Part shown: positions 25,262-34,254 of the stretch, piece after piece
How the letters are laid out: every line of letters begins with the position of its first letter
Position numbering within the stretch: the stretch's first letter is position 1
NCBI GenBank assembly: GCA_903904815.1
Contig: CAIVDU010000066.1
Location: forward strand, 1-44,853
Reading direction: 5' to 3'
Source: an uncultured Armatimonadota bacterium
GTDB lineage: Bacteria; Armatimonadota; Fimbriimonadia; Fimbriimonadales; Fimbriimonadaceae
Length of the DNA: 44,853 nucleotides
Notes under the pieces: model-generated
Database searches by the model: none
The model's input: only the letters and a program-made list of their open reading frames with translations
Told to the model about the DNA's origin: nothing
Made by a program: the position numbers and the translations under genes

Positions 25262-25472
25262 TTGTATTGGGAGTTTGCAGTACTGGAGGGGTTAGCGGTT
25301 GGCAGTTGGCGGTTAGCGGTACCGGAGGTGGGACCCAATACCACGGCACGAGAATGAACACGAAGTGTTGGACTGCGGAGACACGAATCATTCTCCGCCT
25401 ACGAATCGGTGGGGTTTGGTCCTACCGATCGCCGTCCTAGCCCTCCAACACCCACCGCCGACCCTCTCAGAA

Positions 25473-25808
25473 CTAGTCTTTTAGCTCGTCGAGCTCGACT
25501 GCGCGAACAAAACCCGAGAACTCGGGGCGTTGGCCGACTGGGCCGGCCATCACACGGAGGTAGCCGGGAGGATCCGTTGCGGCAAACCTCACCGTGCCTT
25601 GCCCTCTAAATCCCTCTTTGAGAGTGAAGGACAGCTCCATGTCCGGTTCATCCTCGCGCACGAGAACCGCGATCACCGTTCCAACCTCTCCACGAGAAAG
25701 GCAGAGGCGGTCCTCTTGATTAAATATCGTCACCACGTTAACAGTGTACGACACGACATCTACCCCGTAACGGCGCTGGAAGCCTCCCTTAGAGCTTGAG
25801 GCTGCCAT
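25473..25808 (-). CDS. Hypothetical protein, 111 residues
   Basis: An ATG-started frame with plausible protein character but no family I recognise. It is predicted mostly beta: VDVVSYTVNVVTIFNQED, GEVGTVIAVLVRED, MELSFTLKEGF, TVRFAATDPPGYLRVMAGPV. It has no signal peptide or membrane segment. It is divergent from, and separated by only 13 bases from, the alpha-galactosidase remnant at 25822, so its arrival may be what removed the N-terminal part of that gene. No ribosome binding site is evident. It could be a spurious frame, but the opposite strand is less protein-like. Confidence 0.45.
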   Translation of the reverse strand: MAASSSKGGFQRRYGVDVVSYTVNVVTIFNQEDRLCLSRGEVGTVIAVLVREDEPDMELSFTLKEGFRGQGTVRFAATDPPGYLRVMAGPVGQRPEFSGFVRAVELDELKD

Positions 25809-25821
25809 TCATGAATATCTT

Positions 25822-26544
25822 GTGCAAGCCGATCTCCTTGCCGGCTTGGAACTCGGTGGAGTTCCTCTCGCAACTGCGATTGCACCCCAAAGGGTCGGTC
25901 GTCCAATTTTTATCGACCTGAGCATCGCTCCACTGTTCCCTCACGGCTATGCCCATGCGCGGAGGGTGTCTTGCGACGTATTTGCAAACATTGGAGCGAC
26001 CGAGTATCTTCTCAATTCCACTGCGTACGGTTGGTGGACTCAGGGACGCCTGTATCGGTTCAACGATCCGGACAGCGCATGCGTTTACCAACCGCTCGGT
26101 GAGTCGCCGGTCACTGAGGCGGAGTCGCGGAGCCGTTTCCTTGCTTCGGTGATTACGGGTGGCATGATCATCGCGGGAGACGACTTTACGAAACCGGAGG
26201 CGCAGGCGCGGGCGATCACGATCTTCTCGAACCGCGAGATTCTGGCGCTAGCGCGACAGTCCCCCGCTTTCGTGCCCCTGGACGCGAATACGGGCTCCAA
26301 AGCTCCCACTCGCTTCTCCTGGACGAATGGGTCTGATCGCTACATTGCGGAGTTTAACTTCACCAAGTCGAGGGTGAATCGGCGAATTTTGGAGACGAGT
26401 CTGGGGCAGTATCGGTTTGGTGATTCGGTCCGCGAGTTGTGGACTGGTAAAGCCTATTCGTTTGGAGATACTGGCGGGTTCGACATGGAGCTTGGACCGT
26501 ACGACTGCGCCATTCTTTGGTTTTCGCCGTCCAAGTCTCGATAG
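25822..26544 (+). pseudogene. Alpha-galactosidase-like C-terminal remnant
   Basis: A 240-codon frame matching only the C-terminal part of clan-D alpha-galactosidase-type enzymes. Recognisable blocks are FIDLSIAPLFPHGYAHARRV, SCDVFANIGATEYLLNSTAY, GWWTQGRLYRFNDPDSACVY, ITGGMIIAGDDFTKPEAQ, and a final beta-sandwich domain. The N-terminal barrel strands with the nucleophile Asp are absent: the frame continues upstream only to a TAA at 25768-25770, and a minus-strand gene fills the space. The GTG at 25822 would give a product that lacks part of the barrel, so activity is unlikely. I read it as a truncated relic; a re-purposed short protein is possible. Confidence 0.6.
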
Positions 26545-26668
26545 CAGAATTGCGGTCCATGGCGGCGGTGGCTTAGCGGACGTCGCCATGGGGCAGCTGG
26601 TCGAGTTTTTGCAATTTTTGGGAGTGCGCTATGAATTTCGTCCAAGCCGCATCTCTCCAGCCGATGCC

Positions 26669-27448
26669 CTAGGGTCTTGGGAGATCTCTCACGTAAGTCT
26701 CAAACTGCTCTAGGCATTCCTCGTGGAAAACGCATACGCGGGTGTCCTTGAAAAGGTGTTCGCACTCACGTTTTCGTTGGAACTCAACGTCCGTTTGAGG
26801 TTCTGAAAAGACGATCAAGAGTTGGAAGTTAGACGTCGAAAAGTCCTCGGAGAGTAGACGCCAGTAGCGCGCATCATCGAGGGCCCTCGGGCCCAACATG
26901 ATGGGTTTGATCAACTGAAGAACGTCGGCTTGAATGGCAAAAGGGATCGTCGCGGAGCCGATCGTGGGGACGGGGAGTTCCTTGTTCATCTCGACCGTCA
27001 GGCCCAATTCCTTTCGAGTTAGCAGTCGGGTGAGGCGAGAAGCGAGGCGGCTTCGATCGGGCCCGGCGGGGACCCGTTTTCGTTCGACAAGGCGGTTGAA
27101 CATCTCGTCGAAAGTTGACTGGCGATCGGTTTCGATGGCGACACCTCGGCATGGGGTCATCACGATGTCGTTTCCGAGCCGCCCGGACCAGGAATCGACG
27201 GCCTCGGGAGTCGTTACGTCCGTGAGTTCGTTTCGGAAGCGAGTTTCAAACGCTTCGATTGCTCCGCGAAGATAGGTGGAATCGACGTTTGCACCGAGGC
27301 AGCTTCGAATTCGACCGGGAGTTGCTTGGATACGAATGATCGATTTCGTCCGCGTAGGACCTACGAGGACGAGGCCGATGTTGACCGTCTCCATGCGCCC
27401 CGCGTCGGGGCACCACTGGATCAGGCTGTAATAGGCACTACTGGACAT
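26669..27448 (-). CDS. DUF3037 protein paired with HipA-like kinase
   Basis: A 259-residue protein of the DUF3037 family, recognised by its opening (SAYYSLIQWCPDAGRMETVN, then IGLVLVG), which matches the YSLxRYxPDxxRxExVNVGVVL-like start of that family. The C-terminal half (LQLLIVFSEPQTDVE...FEETYV-type) has no known catalytic motif. The ATG at 27448 overlaps the upstream kinase gene by 11 bases; an in-frame TTG at 27466 is an alternative start. DUF3037 genes are commonly found next to genes for HipA-like kinase domains, and the same order here suggests a functional pair. Role unknown; a partner or substrate-recognition subunit of the kinase is an inference. Confidence 0.75.
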   Translation of the reverse strand: MSSSAYYSLIQWCPDAGRMETVNIGLVLVGPTRTKSIIRIQATPGRIRSCLGANVDSTYLRGAIEAFETRFRNELTDVTTPEAVDSWSGRLGNDIVMTPCRGVAIETDRQSTFDEMFNRLVERKRVPAGPDRSRLASRLTRLLTRKELGLTVEMNKELPVPTIGSATIPFAIQADVLQLIKPIMLGPRALDDARYWRLLSEDFSTSNFQLLIVFSEPQTDVEFQRKRECEHLFKDTRVCVFHEECLEQFETYVRDLPRP

Positions 27449-28280
27449 CGACGGCTCCGTTATCAACCTTTTCTCGTGTTGGCACTGCGATGGAAAGCGA
27501 GGCTTCGATTGTGTCCTTCACATACGACGCCCGTTTGACAAGGAAGCTGGCGGTTACCTCTCGAATCTCATCGTCAGCGCCCCATTCATCGGGGATCTGG
27601 TGGAGTATTTCAAGAACCTCTTCCTGCCTCACTGAACTCATGATCTCGACCGCTTCCTCAAGGGGGGACCGCCTCAGATACGGCTTGAAATCGGGAAACA
27701 GGCCATAGACCTTCGGGTCCTCCGCGAGTCGTTCGGTCTGGCCCAAGTCGAACGACGGCCAAATCGGAATAAGCAGTTGCGAAAAATCCATGGCAATCAG
27801 GGAGCACCATTTGCGGCGCGGGAGTCGGGCGAAAAAGACGTTCGAATTGTTCCGATGCGCCTGCGTTCCTTGGATGTAGTGGCGGTCGGTATTTCTCAGC
27901 CAGGTGTCTAGGACCACCAACTTGGTGACCCCATCTAGGTAGTCGAGACACTTTAGATGAGCAGCGGAACCGTCCCAAGGGTAACCATCTTCATAGCGCG
28001 TGATGAAGCACTCGGCCGGCGTGGCGGTGCCGTTGGAGAGTTCGATCTTGGCGGCCCCGTCGTAGACGATTTGGGTGGTTTCAAAGGTGCGTAGCCCGAA
28101 CCGCTGCGCCAGAAGGGTGCCGAGCCACTCGCAGGCCAAGGCGTGGGCGCCTTCGCGGTTCATCGGGTGTTTGAGATACGCCCGCCCCAAGTCGGTGAGC
28201 ACTTCGACCGGTTCAGTCGATGTTGACAACACACGGAGAACTTCCCGCACCCGAATGGGTTGCCACTTATCTCCGCTCAT
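27438..28280 (-). CDS. HipA-like kinase domain protein
   Basis: A 280-residue protein resembling the short HipA-like kinase family that is usually paired with DUF3037. The catalytic block VVLDTWLRNTDRHY (Asp and Asn of the catalytic loop) and the magnesium-binding Asp of LIAMDFSQLL are present; GRAYLKHPMNREG near the N-terminus looks like the nucleotide-binding Lys region. Unlike full HipA toxins it lacks the N-terminal HipB-binding subdomain, and no HipB-like antitoxin gene is nearby. It is first in a two-gene operon with DUF3037 (11-base overlap). No ribosome binding site is obvious before the ATG; a CACAAT box ends seven bases upstream, hinting at a leaderless transcript. Confidence 0.75.
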   Translation of the reverse strand: MSGDKWQPIRVREVLRVLSTSTEPVEVLTDLGRAYLKHPMNREGAHALACEWLGTLLAQRFGLRTFETTQIVYDGAAKIELSNGTATPAECFITRYEDGYPWDGSAAHLKCLDYLDGVTKLVVLDTWLRNTDRHYIQGTQAHRNNSNVFFARLPRRKWCSLIAMDFSQLLIPIWPSFDLGQTERLAEDPKVYGLFPDFKPYLRRSPLEEAVEIMSSVRQEEVLEILHQIPDEWGADDEIREVTASFLVKRASYVKDTIEASLSIAVPTREKVDNGAVDVQ

Positions 28281-28363
28281 GGAGTCTATTGTGACCGGGA
28301 ACGAGGATTGCGACTACGTCCCCCGTCTGGCCCTGGGTGAGCCAGACTTTAGGGACGCGGAAC

Positions 28364-28570
28364 CTATCGATTTTCGTGGAAACCAGGTTTATGCATGGCA
28401 CGCTCCTTTTCGCTCAGCGCTTTGATTTGGTCTGGGCTTAAGGGAGTTTGCTTGGCGGACTTATCCGCGATTTCCTGCTGCGGGTTGTTTCCATTTGTCC
28501 CACAGCCGACGACCATGGTTGACGAGACGGCCAACCAGATCATGAAGTAAGTCGACATCGTTCGGCTCAT
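28364..28570 (-). CDS. Small lipoprotein coupled to second prepilin gene
   Basis: A 68-residue predicted lipoprotein. The ATG at 28570 shares a base with the prepilin stop (TAATG), so the two genes are translationally coupled; an ATG four codons later is an alternative. The signal sequence [18 protein letters not shown] leads to a lipobox VVGC. The mature part has about 46 residues: a Gly/Asn linker (GTNGNNPQQ) and a charged helix (LSPDQIKALSEKERAMHKPG). It matches the layout of the 86-residue lipoprotein at 15142-15402 (Cys-Gly after the lipobox, short linker, one charged helix), although direct sequence identity is low. Confidence 0.75.
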   Translation of the reverse strand: MSRTMSTYFMIWLAVSSTMVVGCGTNGNNPQQEIADKSAKQTPLSPDQIKALSEKERAMHKPGFHENR

Positions 28571-29478
28571 TACGGAACGAACACCTGAGAAGACTTCTGA
28601 ACCTTGAAGTAGGAGAAGTCGTTCTTGCGGATCTGTCCCCAACCCAGGTTGCGAGCGCTACCATCGGTCATGCAATAGTTGGCTCTGCCGTTATAGCCAA
28701 CCGTGGGAACTCGACCTGGGTCCGCCGTGATTGCGTTACAGCCATCGCCTCCGCTCGGAAGTTGGTCGCCGGGATCCGTGGCAAGCGGAACTCTTCCCGC
28801 CAATTTCCACGTGTCGCAACCAAAGAAGAATGAGTCATCGTAACAGCTCACTCGTCCACCACCTCCCGTGTAGGGATCGTTGGGATCGATGTTCGTCCAA
28901 ATCTCGGCGAATGCTACTGTCGAAGAAGGATCGCTGAACTGCGTCAGAACTCGTGGCGAGAAGCCATAGAAAATATCCCATGGCGCGGGTGAGATTCCGG
29001 TGTTGCGGTCCAACCAACCACCCGCCTCAACGGTGTCGATGTGGCTCGTGATATCGAAGGAACGCCGAGAAGGTTTGCCAAGAAACTGGCCATCCCAGAG
29101 GTCGGCATCGACTACGTCCCACTCAGGCTGGACGCCATCGGCAGGTACCGACCACACGTCGAAATTCTTGATGTAGGGGTTGATGAGCTCGTCGTACGGC
29201 TCCGATCCCATGGGATAAAGAGCATGGTTGATGGTCGGCGTCGCGGCGGAACCGTTGTTCGGGTCCCATGTTGAAGTCAACACGCAGGTGTCGTCAAAGT
29301 CGCCGGCATACAGATGAAGGCCGAGGGCAATCTGCTTTGCGTCGCTAAGAGCGACTGTCTTCTTCGCGGCAAGCTTTGCTTGGGCAAAGACGGGGAACAG
29401 GATGGCGGCGAGGATCGCGATGATGGCGATAACGACGAGTAATTCGATCAGAGTAAATGCGCGATGGCGAATATGCAT
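28570..29478 (-). CDS. Prepilin-like secreted protein, second copy
   Basis: A 302-residue pseudopilin-like protein with AGGAGA eight bases before the ATG. The leader [18 protein letters not shown] has the prepilin peptidase site before Phe and the +5 Glu, and the helix runs into [15 protein letters not shown], almost identical to the copy at 15515-16426 up to KQ(A/I). After that the proteins diverge strongly: this one has a Cys-containing loop region ([17 protein letters not shown], and DGCNAI), suggesting disulfides, and ends with [17 protein letters not shown], the H-X9-DG-type position. It probably inserts in a type II/IV-like pseudopilus or the cell surface. It heads a coupled pair with the lipoprotein gene. 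Confidence 0.87.
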   Translation of the reverse strand: MHIRHRAFTLIELLVVIAIIAILAAILFPVFAQAKLAAKKTVALSDAKQIALGLHLYAGDFDDTCVLTSTWDPNNGSAATPTINHALYPMGSEPYDELINPYIKNFDVWSVPADGVQPEWDVVDADLWDGQFLGKPSRRSFDITSHIDTVEAGGWLDRNTGISPAPWDIFYGFSPRVLTQFSDPSSTVAFAEIWTNIDPNDPYTGGGGRVSCYDDSFFFGCDTWKLAGRVPLATDPGDQLPSGGDGCNAITADPGRVPTVGYNGRANYCMTDGSARNLGWGQIRKNDFSYFKVQKSSQVFVP

Positions 29479-29605
29479 GATGGTCTCCTAACAGTTCAAA
29501 AGCGGCGTTGCCTATGGAAGTAGGTAAGAAGGAAGATCCTCGGGCACCGTGAGCGACAGTGAGTCCCTTTTCAGCCCAGGAAAAACGGCGAACAAAGTAA
29601 TCTCC

Positions 29606-29672
29606 GCCGGTTTGGCACAAGTGTCCAAACCAGAAACGGCCCAAATCGGACCATTATCCAGACCAAACCGGC
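29606..29672. promoter_or_regulatory. GGTTTGG/CCAAACC inverted repeats upstream of prepilin
   Basis: GCCGGTTTGG (29606-29615) is the exact inverse of CCAAACCGGC (29663-29672), and GGTTTGG (29609-29615) is also mirrored by CCAAACC (29625-29631). In between lies CGGACCA. These lie about 130-195 bases before the prepilin start and may be regulator sites or leader hairpins. Confidence 0.4.
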
Positions 29673-29950
29673 AACACTCCACGCATTAAGAAGTGACCGC
29701 CTTTGTCTTCGTGGATCGGGAGGAATATAGACCTTTCGTGATTTTATACGAACAATATTTAATTAAAAATAAATCCTAAAGTTCTGTCTTTGGGGATTCC
29801 GCTGACGACAAGCAATCCGTTGCACCTGAATTACTGGCTTACTAATGTTATCCTTGCTGACCGCTGTAGGTATGGCTATTTTAACAATGGATTGAGCCAA
29901 AAGACAAGGAAATTCTTAAGCGTTGCCTGGAAATAGCGCCAATCTGTTCT

Positions 29951-29974
29951 TTTGGTCCGTTTTTTCGGACCAAA
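29951..29974. promoter_or_regulatory. TTTGGTCCG hairpin with T6 loop
   Basis: TTTGGTCCG pairs perfectly with CGGACCAAA across a loop of six T. The word CGGACCA also appears at 29646-29654, so the same factor may bind both. It could alternatively be the end of a transcript. Confidence 0.35.
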
Positions 29975-30349
29975 CTGCTGTATGTCTGACTATTTAGTCG
30001 TCAGCCCGAGCCTGGGAGGGATCTCTTCCGCGGTGGCCAGCTTTCTTTTTTCGACGTGCCGGAATTCGTGCAGGCAAGGTAGTCACAGCGGAAGGGATAC
30101 TTCTCGGGCTCCTACTGAAATCGGCAGTTTTTAGCCCGGAAGAATCGGCTTCGCAGTGGCTCAAGTTGGCAGGCGGAATGCGGCGACACGAATCTAGAGA
30201 AGTCGGCCGTTGCAGAGAGCGTTGCGCAGTCCGGAGAAAATCGGCCAGGCGGCGCCTTCCGGATTCATGTCGCGATGAGATGCCTGATTCCTGGGCATCG
30301 GGGAGTCGGAATGACGGTCGATCGTTGGGGGGCTAGCTTGCCGGACTGG

Positions 30350-31186
30350 TCAGGCCTGGCCTTCTCGGTACACGATCGGGTTCAAGGGGCTGGCGGCGGG
30401 GGAGCCGGGGTGGAGGCCGGGGAACCAGGTGGCGAGGTCGTTTGCTCGCTGAGGGGAGTCGGGGTGGGTGATCACGGCGTCGGCATCGATGTAAATCACG
30501 GTCATGACTTCGCGCGTGGTGGTCTTCGACAGGTTTCCGGGGGCGCCGTGGATGGTCCAGCCGTCGTGGAAGGTGGCGTCGCCGGCTTTCATATCTCCTG
30601 AGTTCACGACGGTAAAGCCTCTCTCCGCGATCAGGGCTTCGAGGCGGTCGTCAGAGTCGTCCGAGATGTTTAGGGGGCCCAGGTAACCAAGCGCCTGTGA
30701 TCCAGTCGCGAAATTCAAGGTGCCCATGTCCACCGTCACATCGACGAGAGGCATCCACATGGTCACGCACTTGACGCCATCCAGGGGCCAGTACTGCTGG
30801 TCTTGGTGCCACGGCGTGTGACCGCCGCCGGCCTCCTTGTAGAGGGCTTGGTCGTGGTAGAGACGGACGCCACGCACTCCCATAAGCCGGGCAGCCACCT
30901 GACCAAATCGCTTTGCGAGCGTATACCGCCGAATGCGCTCATCTCCGGTCCAAAGGTTCATGAACTGGATGAACGCCTTGCCGTAGGTATCTCGCTCTTC
31001 GAACGGCTTGTATGACTTCGCAAATTCGGTAGTCGCCTCGGTGATCAGGGCTCGGTAGGCAGCCACTTCATCGTTCGACGCGAGCGAACGAAGAAGCGCG
31101 AATCCGTTGGTCTGAAACGCTTGGATGTCTTCAGAGGTGAGATCGTAGGCTGCATCCAGAGATGGAAGCGACTGTGCGTCCGGCAT
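30350..31186 (-). CDS. Phytanoyl-CoA dioxygenase family protein (PhyH)
   Basis: A 278-residue Fe(II)/2-oxoglutarate-dependent dioxygenase. The cupin fold and iron ligands are visible: WHQDQQYWP with His127 and Asp129, and TIHGAPGN with His213, followed by the 2-oxoglutarate-binding Arg225 in KTTTREVM. The start at 31186 gives the normal N-terminal element LTSEDIQAFQTNGFALLRSL. It is cytoplasmic, without signal. The substrate cannot be told; members of this family hydroxylate lipids, sugars and secondary metabolites. It lies 89 bases downstream of the GH115 gene on the same strand and may be cotranscribed, though no shared pathway is evident. Confidence 0.9.
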   Translation of the reverse strand: MPDAQSLPSLDAAYDLTSEDIQAFQTNGFALLRSLASNDEVAAYRALITEATTEFAKSYKPFEERDTYGKAFIQFMNLWTGDERIRRYTLAKRFGQVAARLMGVRGVRLYHDQALYKEAGGGHTPWHQDQQYWPLDGVKCVTMWMPLVDVTVDMGTLNFATGSQALGYLGPLNISDDSDDRLEALIAERGFTVVNSGDMKAGDATFHDGWTIHGAPGNLSKTTTREVMTVIYIDADAVITHPDSPQRANDLATWFPGLHPGSPAASPLNPIVYREGQA

Positions 31187-31275
31187 GAAATGTATTCTGC
31201 TTTATTGCTCAAGCTGGGAAGCAAGGTGGTCCAAACGTGCGACAAAAACGGCTGTGGTTAGCTGCTTCCCTGACC

Positions 31276-34161
31276 TCAGTTTCGTGGACTTTCGGGAGGG
31301 CCGAGATAGCTCGGACGGAGCCCGCCAAAGTCGAGAACCAACTTCTCGAGCACAACCCCGGGGTCGATCATCCACACCTTAAGAGTGTGCATTCCTGGCT
31401 GGGTTACCGACAGTTTCGTGGAAACGTCTCGTACGGAGTCGCTCACGGCAGTTTCCCAGCTCCGGCTCAAGTATTTGGGATCAATGTCGACTATCTGTGG
31501 CGCGTCGTTGTCTAGTGAGATCGCGTAGCGGAGACCCCGTCCGGGCATGGTGCTGAGCGAAGGTCCGAAGATTCCGTGGAGCTTAAAGTCTCCAGTTGAC
31601 TGGAGATAGAGCGGATACTCCAGATGGGGTCCCTTCGCCAGTTCGGCGCTCGGCACGGTGATCGGTCCCACGGTCACACCCGATAGGGTCCGACCATAAT
31701 CGGGGATCGTCTCCCACTTGAGGTTACCGGCAGGTATCGAGTTCTTGAAGTGCTCGGCCTCGATCGCGATATAGCCGTCAACCTCTCGAAAGGCAGGATG
31801 CCCCTTGCCGATGTACCGAGCCGGAGAATCTGCCTTCACAAGGATGGATACCGTTTTCCCGTCGGAGCAACCCACTTCGATTCTGCCGACCGGGTCAATG
31901 CGCGGGGCATTCAACCAGTCGATGGTCACTGTATATCGGTGGTCCCTGTTCGACTCGTCTCGGCCGTCCCAGACCTGGATCCACGGGGCACTTGTCGTGA
32001 CCTTAACGTCACCGGCTTCGATACCACGATCAAACACCTCGAAGGTGTGCTTTTGGGATCCGAACTTGTCGAACGTGGGCAATACCGCCGCTTGCAGAGA
32101 ACCGGGCCACGTCTCTTGCGATCCTTCGATCGCCACTCCCATTGAGACCTTGTCGGTAGGAACCACTTTCTCCACCTTTGGCATCACGTTGGTATCCGGC
32201 TGTTGCCAACTGGTGTAACCGATGTGGGTCTGGTCCTGGAAGTGGCTCCATCGACCGTTGGCAAACTGATGGTTAAAGTAGCTCGAGAGGTCCGCGTCCT
32301 TCTGATACAGTTGCTTTGCCCGTTCCGCGTACATGTTCGCGCTGACTCGCCCCTGCTTCGCATACAGACGATTCTTGGCGACCATGATGTACATCTCGTT
32401 GAGAACGGTTGCCGACTCGGTTGGGAACAACACGAGTTGATAGAAAGCGTCTCGATACTCTGGAGAGAGCTTCGACATGAGTGTGCTCGCCTCGCTATTG
32501 ATCGCTTTGAATTCGGACATCACCCGGTCCGCCTCATCGTAATTCACGATGCTATAGGTTTCGGGGTCAACAAGTTCCGGTTTACGACGTCCGTTGTATT
32601 TGGCATATTTCTTCAGGACGTCGGCGATTGGGACGGAGTAGCTCGGTCCGAACTCCCGAGTCGCCCACTGAACGGCGAAGTCTCCTAGCTTCTCCTTCGG
32701 CCACTTCTTTGGATTCCAGGCGAGGTCCAGGAAGAATTCGATGGGAAACTCTTTTGGCTTTAGGCATCCGACGTTCACGATCCAGATCCGATTGGCGCCC
32801 GCGTCGTAGGCGTTGTTCATCTGTTCCCAGATCTTCGGCAGCGGGTTCGTGTTCGTCCACTTGTAGTTGCGAGGGCCACCGACGTAGTCGAAGTGATAGT
32901 AAACGCCAGCGCCGCCCGAACGGGAGCGTTCTTCGGTGGTTGGAAGGCGACGAATATCGCCCCAGTTGTCATCGCACCAGAGCAGGGTCACGTCGTCCGG
33001 GACGCGCATGCCTTTCTCGTAGTACTCCTGAACCTCCTTGTAGAGCGCCCAAAGCTGAGGCACCTTGGTTACGTCGGGGTTTAGATGCTGGGCAATCAGT
33101 TTTCGCTGAGCGGCAACGATCGTTTCCAGGAGATCGATGTTGGCGGTCTCCGACATCGGGGTGTCGATCTTTCCCCGCATGGCAATCGTGACGATGTCCT
33201 CGTAAGGCTTCGATCTATCGAGACCATCCGCCCAAAAACTGAGCAGTTCTTTGGCATGAGTGTCGAAGCGCCACTCGTTCGCGCCGAATCCGGCTCGGTT
33301 CCACTCCTTGTCGGCCCGCATCATCGGTTCGACGTGGGATGTGCCCATGACGATGCCGTATTCATCGGCAAGCTTTTGGTTTTCGGGGTCGTCCTGATTG
33401 AAGCAGTTGTTCCACATGGCGGGCCAAAGGTAGTTCGCCTTCAAGCGGAGCAACAGTTCGAACACATGGGCATAAAACTTGTGGTTGTAATTGCCGAACT
33501 TCTCGATGACCCAGTTCGAAAGGTCGGGCGCTTCGTCATTCAGGAAGATCCCGCGGTATCGCACGGCTGGCTCAGTCTGGACGACTCGGCCCTCCTTCAC
33601 GAACACGCTGGCGTGATGGATTACCGGGACGTCTGCCCACCAATACCAGGGGGAGACTCCGACCTGCTCCGAAACTTCGTAAGCGCCAAAGATAGAGCCC
33701 CGCTTATCCGAACCGGCAATCACCAAGCAGGTTTTCACTCCGGGGATCGGATTCTGGACCGTCTGGATGACATATGACTCCCACTTGCCGGTCACTCCGG
33801 TTACGTCTAGCTTGTGGTTTTTGATGAGCGCATCGACCAAAGCACTCTTGCCGATCGTGCCCAGGACGATGGCGGAGCCTTGCAACAACCGAGGGTCATG
33901 CACGATCTGGGGCCGGTGACTGGTCACCTTTTCGAGGTCATTACTGAGATCATCGGCCACGCGTTTCACCCCAGCCCAATCGTCGGAACCCACATATAGG
34001 GTGGCCGCATTGGAGAGGGGAAAGGCGCCCGGCGCCGGGTTGAAGCTCACGATCTGTGGGTTCCCAAGGGCGTGGGCTGAGAGGGCAACCTGCAGGGACC
34101 CAAGGGAAAACAGGGCCCGAAGAGAGCACTTGATGCCGGAATACTTGAACTTCGATTTCAT
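31276..34161 (-). CDS. GH115 alpha-glucuronidase, secreted
   Basis: A 961-residue enzyme of glycoside hydrolase family 115, which removes 4-O-methyl-glucuronic acid side chains from xylan. The ATG at 34161 gives a signal-like N-terminus (MKSKFKYSGIKCSLRALFSL, then QVALSAHA); the longer frame to 34239 runs over the promoter. Family blocks: SDKRGSIFGAYEVSEQVGVS, PWYWWADVPV, RYRGIFLNDEAPDLSNW, RLKANYLWPAMWNNCFNQDD, GTSHVEPMMRADKEWNRAG, TLLWCDDNWGDIRRLP and YYHFDYVGGPRNYKW. The C-terminal domain (about 780-961) is the usual GH115 C-terminal beta domain with DGYIAIEAEHF. Length is normal. It is divergent from the ACT_3-GNAT gene. Confidence 0.92.
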   Translation of the reverse strand: MKSKFKYSGIKCSLRALFSLGSLQVALSAHALGNPQIVSFNPAPGAFPLSNAATLYVGSDDWAGVKRVADDLSNDLEKVTSHRPQIVHDPRLLQGSAIVLGTIGKSALVDALIKNHKLDVTGVTGKWESYVIQTVQNPIPGVKTCLVIAGSDKRGSIFGAYEVSEQVGVSPWYWWADVPVIHHASVFVKEGRVVQTEPAVRYRGIFLNDEAPDLSNWVIEKFGNYNHKFYAHVFELLLRLKANYLWPAMWNNCFNQDDPENQKLADEYGIVMGTSHVEPMMRADKEWNRAGFGANEWRFDTHAKELLSFWADGLDRSKPYEDIVTIAMRGKIDTPMSETANIDLLETIVAAQRKLIAQHLNPDVTKVPQLWALYKEVQEYYEKGMRVPDDVTLLWCDDNWGDIRRLPTTEERSRSGGAGVYYHFDYVGGPRNYKWTNTNPLPKIWEQMNNAYDAGANRIWIVNVGCLKPKEFPIEFFLDLAWNPKKWPKEKLGDFAVQWATREFGPSYSVPIADVLKKYAKYNGRRKPELVDPETYSIVNYDEADRVMSEFKAINSEASTLMSKLSPEYRDAFYQLVLFPTESATVLNEMYIMVAKNRLYAKQGRVSANMYAERAKQLYQKDADLSSYFNHQFANGRWSHFQDQTHIGYTSWQQPDTNVMPKVEKVVPTDKVSMGVAIEGSQETWPGSLQAAVLPTFDKFGSQKHTFEVFDRGIEAGDVKVTTSAPWIQVWDGRDESNRDHRYTVTIDWLNAPRIDPVGRIEVGCSDGKTVSILVKADSPARYIGKGHPAFREVDGYIAIEAEHFKNSIPAGNLKWETIPDYGRTLSGVTVGPITVPSAELAKGPHLEYPLYLQSTGDFKLHGIFGPSLSTMPGRGLRYAISLDNDAPQIVDIDPKYLSRSWETAVSDSVRDVSTKLSVTQPGMHTLKVWMIDPGVVLEKLVLDFGGLRPSYLGPPESPRN

Positions 34162-34198
34162 GATTTGAAGCGCCTTTGCGTCAGGATCGATGTCCCAC

Positions 34199-34226
34199 AC
34201 TCTACTCGAATTTACGGTTAAATCAA
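34199..34226 (-). promoter_or_regulatory. Candidate GH115 promoter
   Basis: On the minus strand TTGATT (complement of 34221-34226) and TAGAGT (complement of 34199-34204) are 16 bases apart, leaving a leader of about 30 bases before the ATG at 34161. Confidence 0.45.
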
Positions 34227-34254
34227 GTCCCATTACCACCCTTTAGCCTCTAGG

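Larger units (their letters stand above)
29479..30349. other. Long intergenic region, no supported gene
   Basis: About 870 bases upstream of the prepilin gene (minus strand) and downstream of the PhyH gene. The stretch 29720-29790 is strongly AT rich and likely holds the prepilin promoter, with TATA-like boxes on the minus strand. Two families of inverted repeats are listed separately. From 30000 to 30349 the sequence has normal GC but every frame is broken; I see no homology and no gene. Confidence 0.5.

Noticed and set aside
26560-26713. Plus-strand frame reading AVHGGGGLADVAMGQLVEFL after the alpha-galactosidase relic
   Set aside because: Protein-like in part, but short, without a start or homologue I recognise, and overlapping the end of the DUF3037 gene. 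An inverted repeat CCATGGCG/CGCCATGG at 26557-26591 may explain its oddity.
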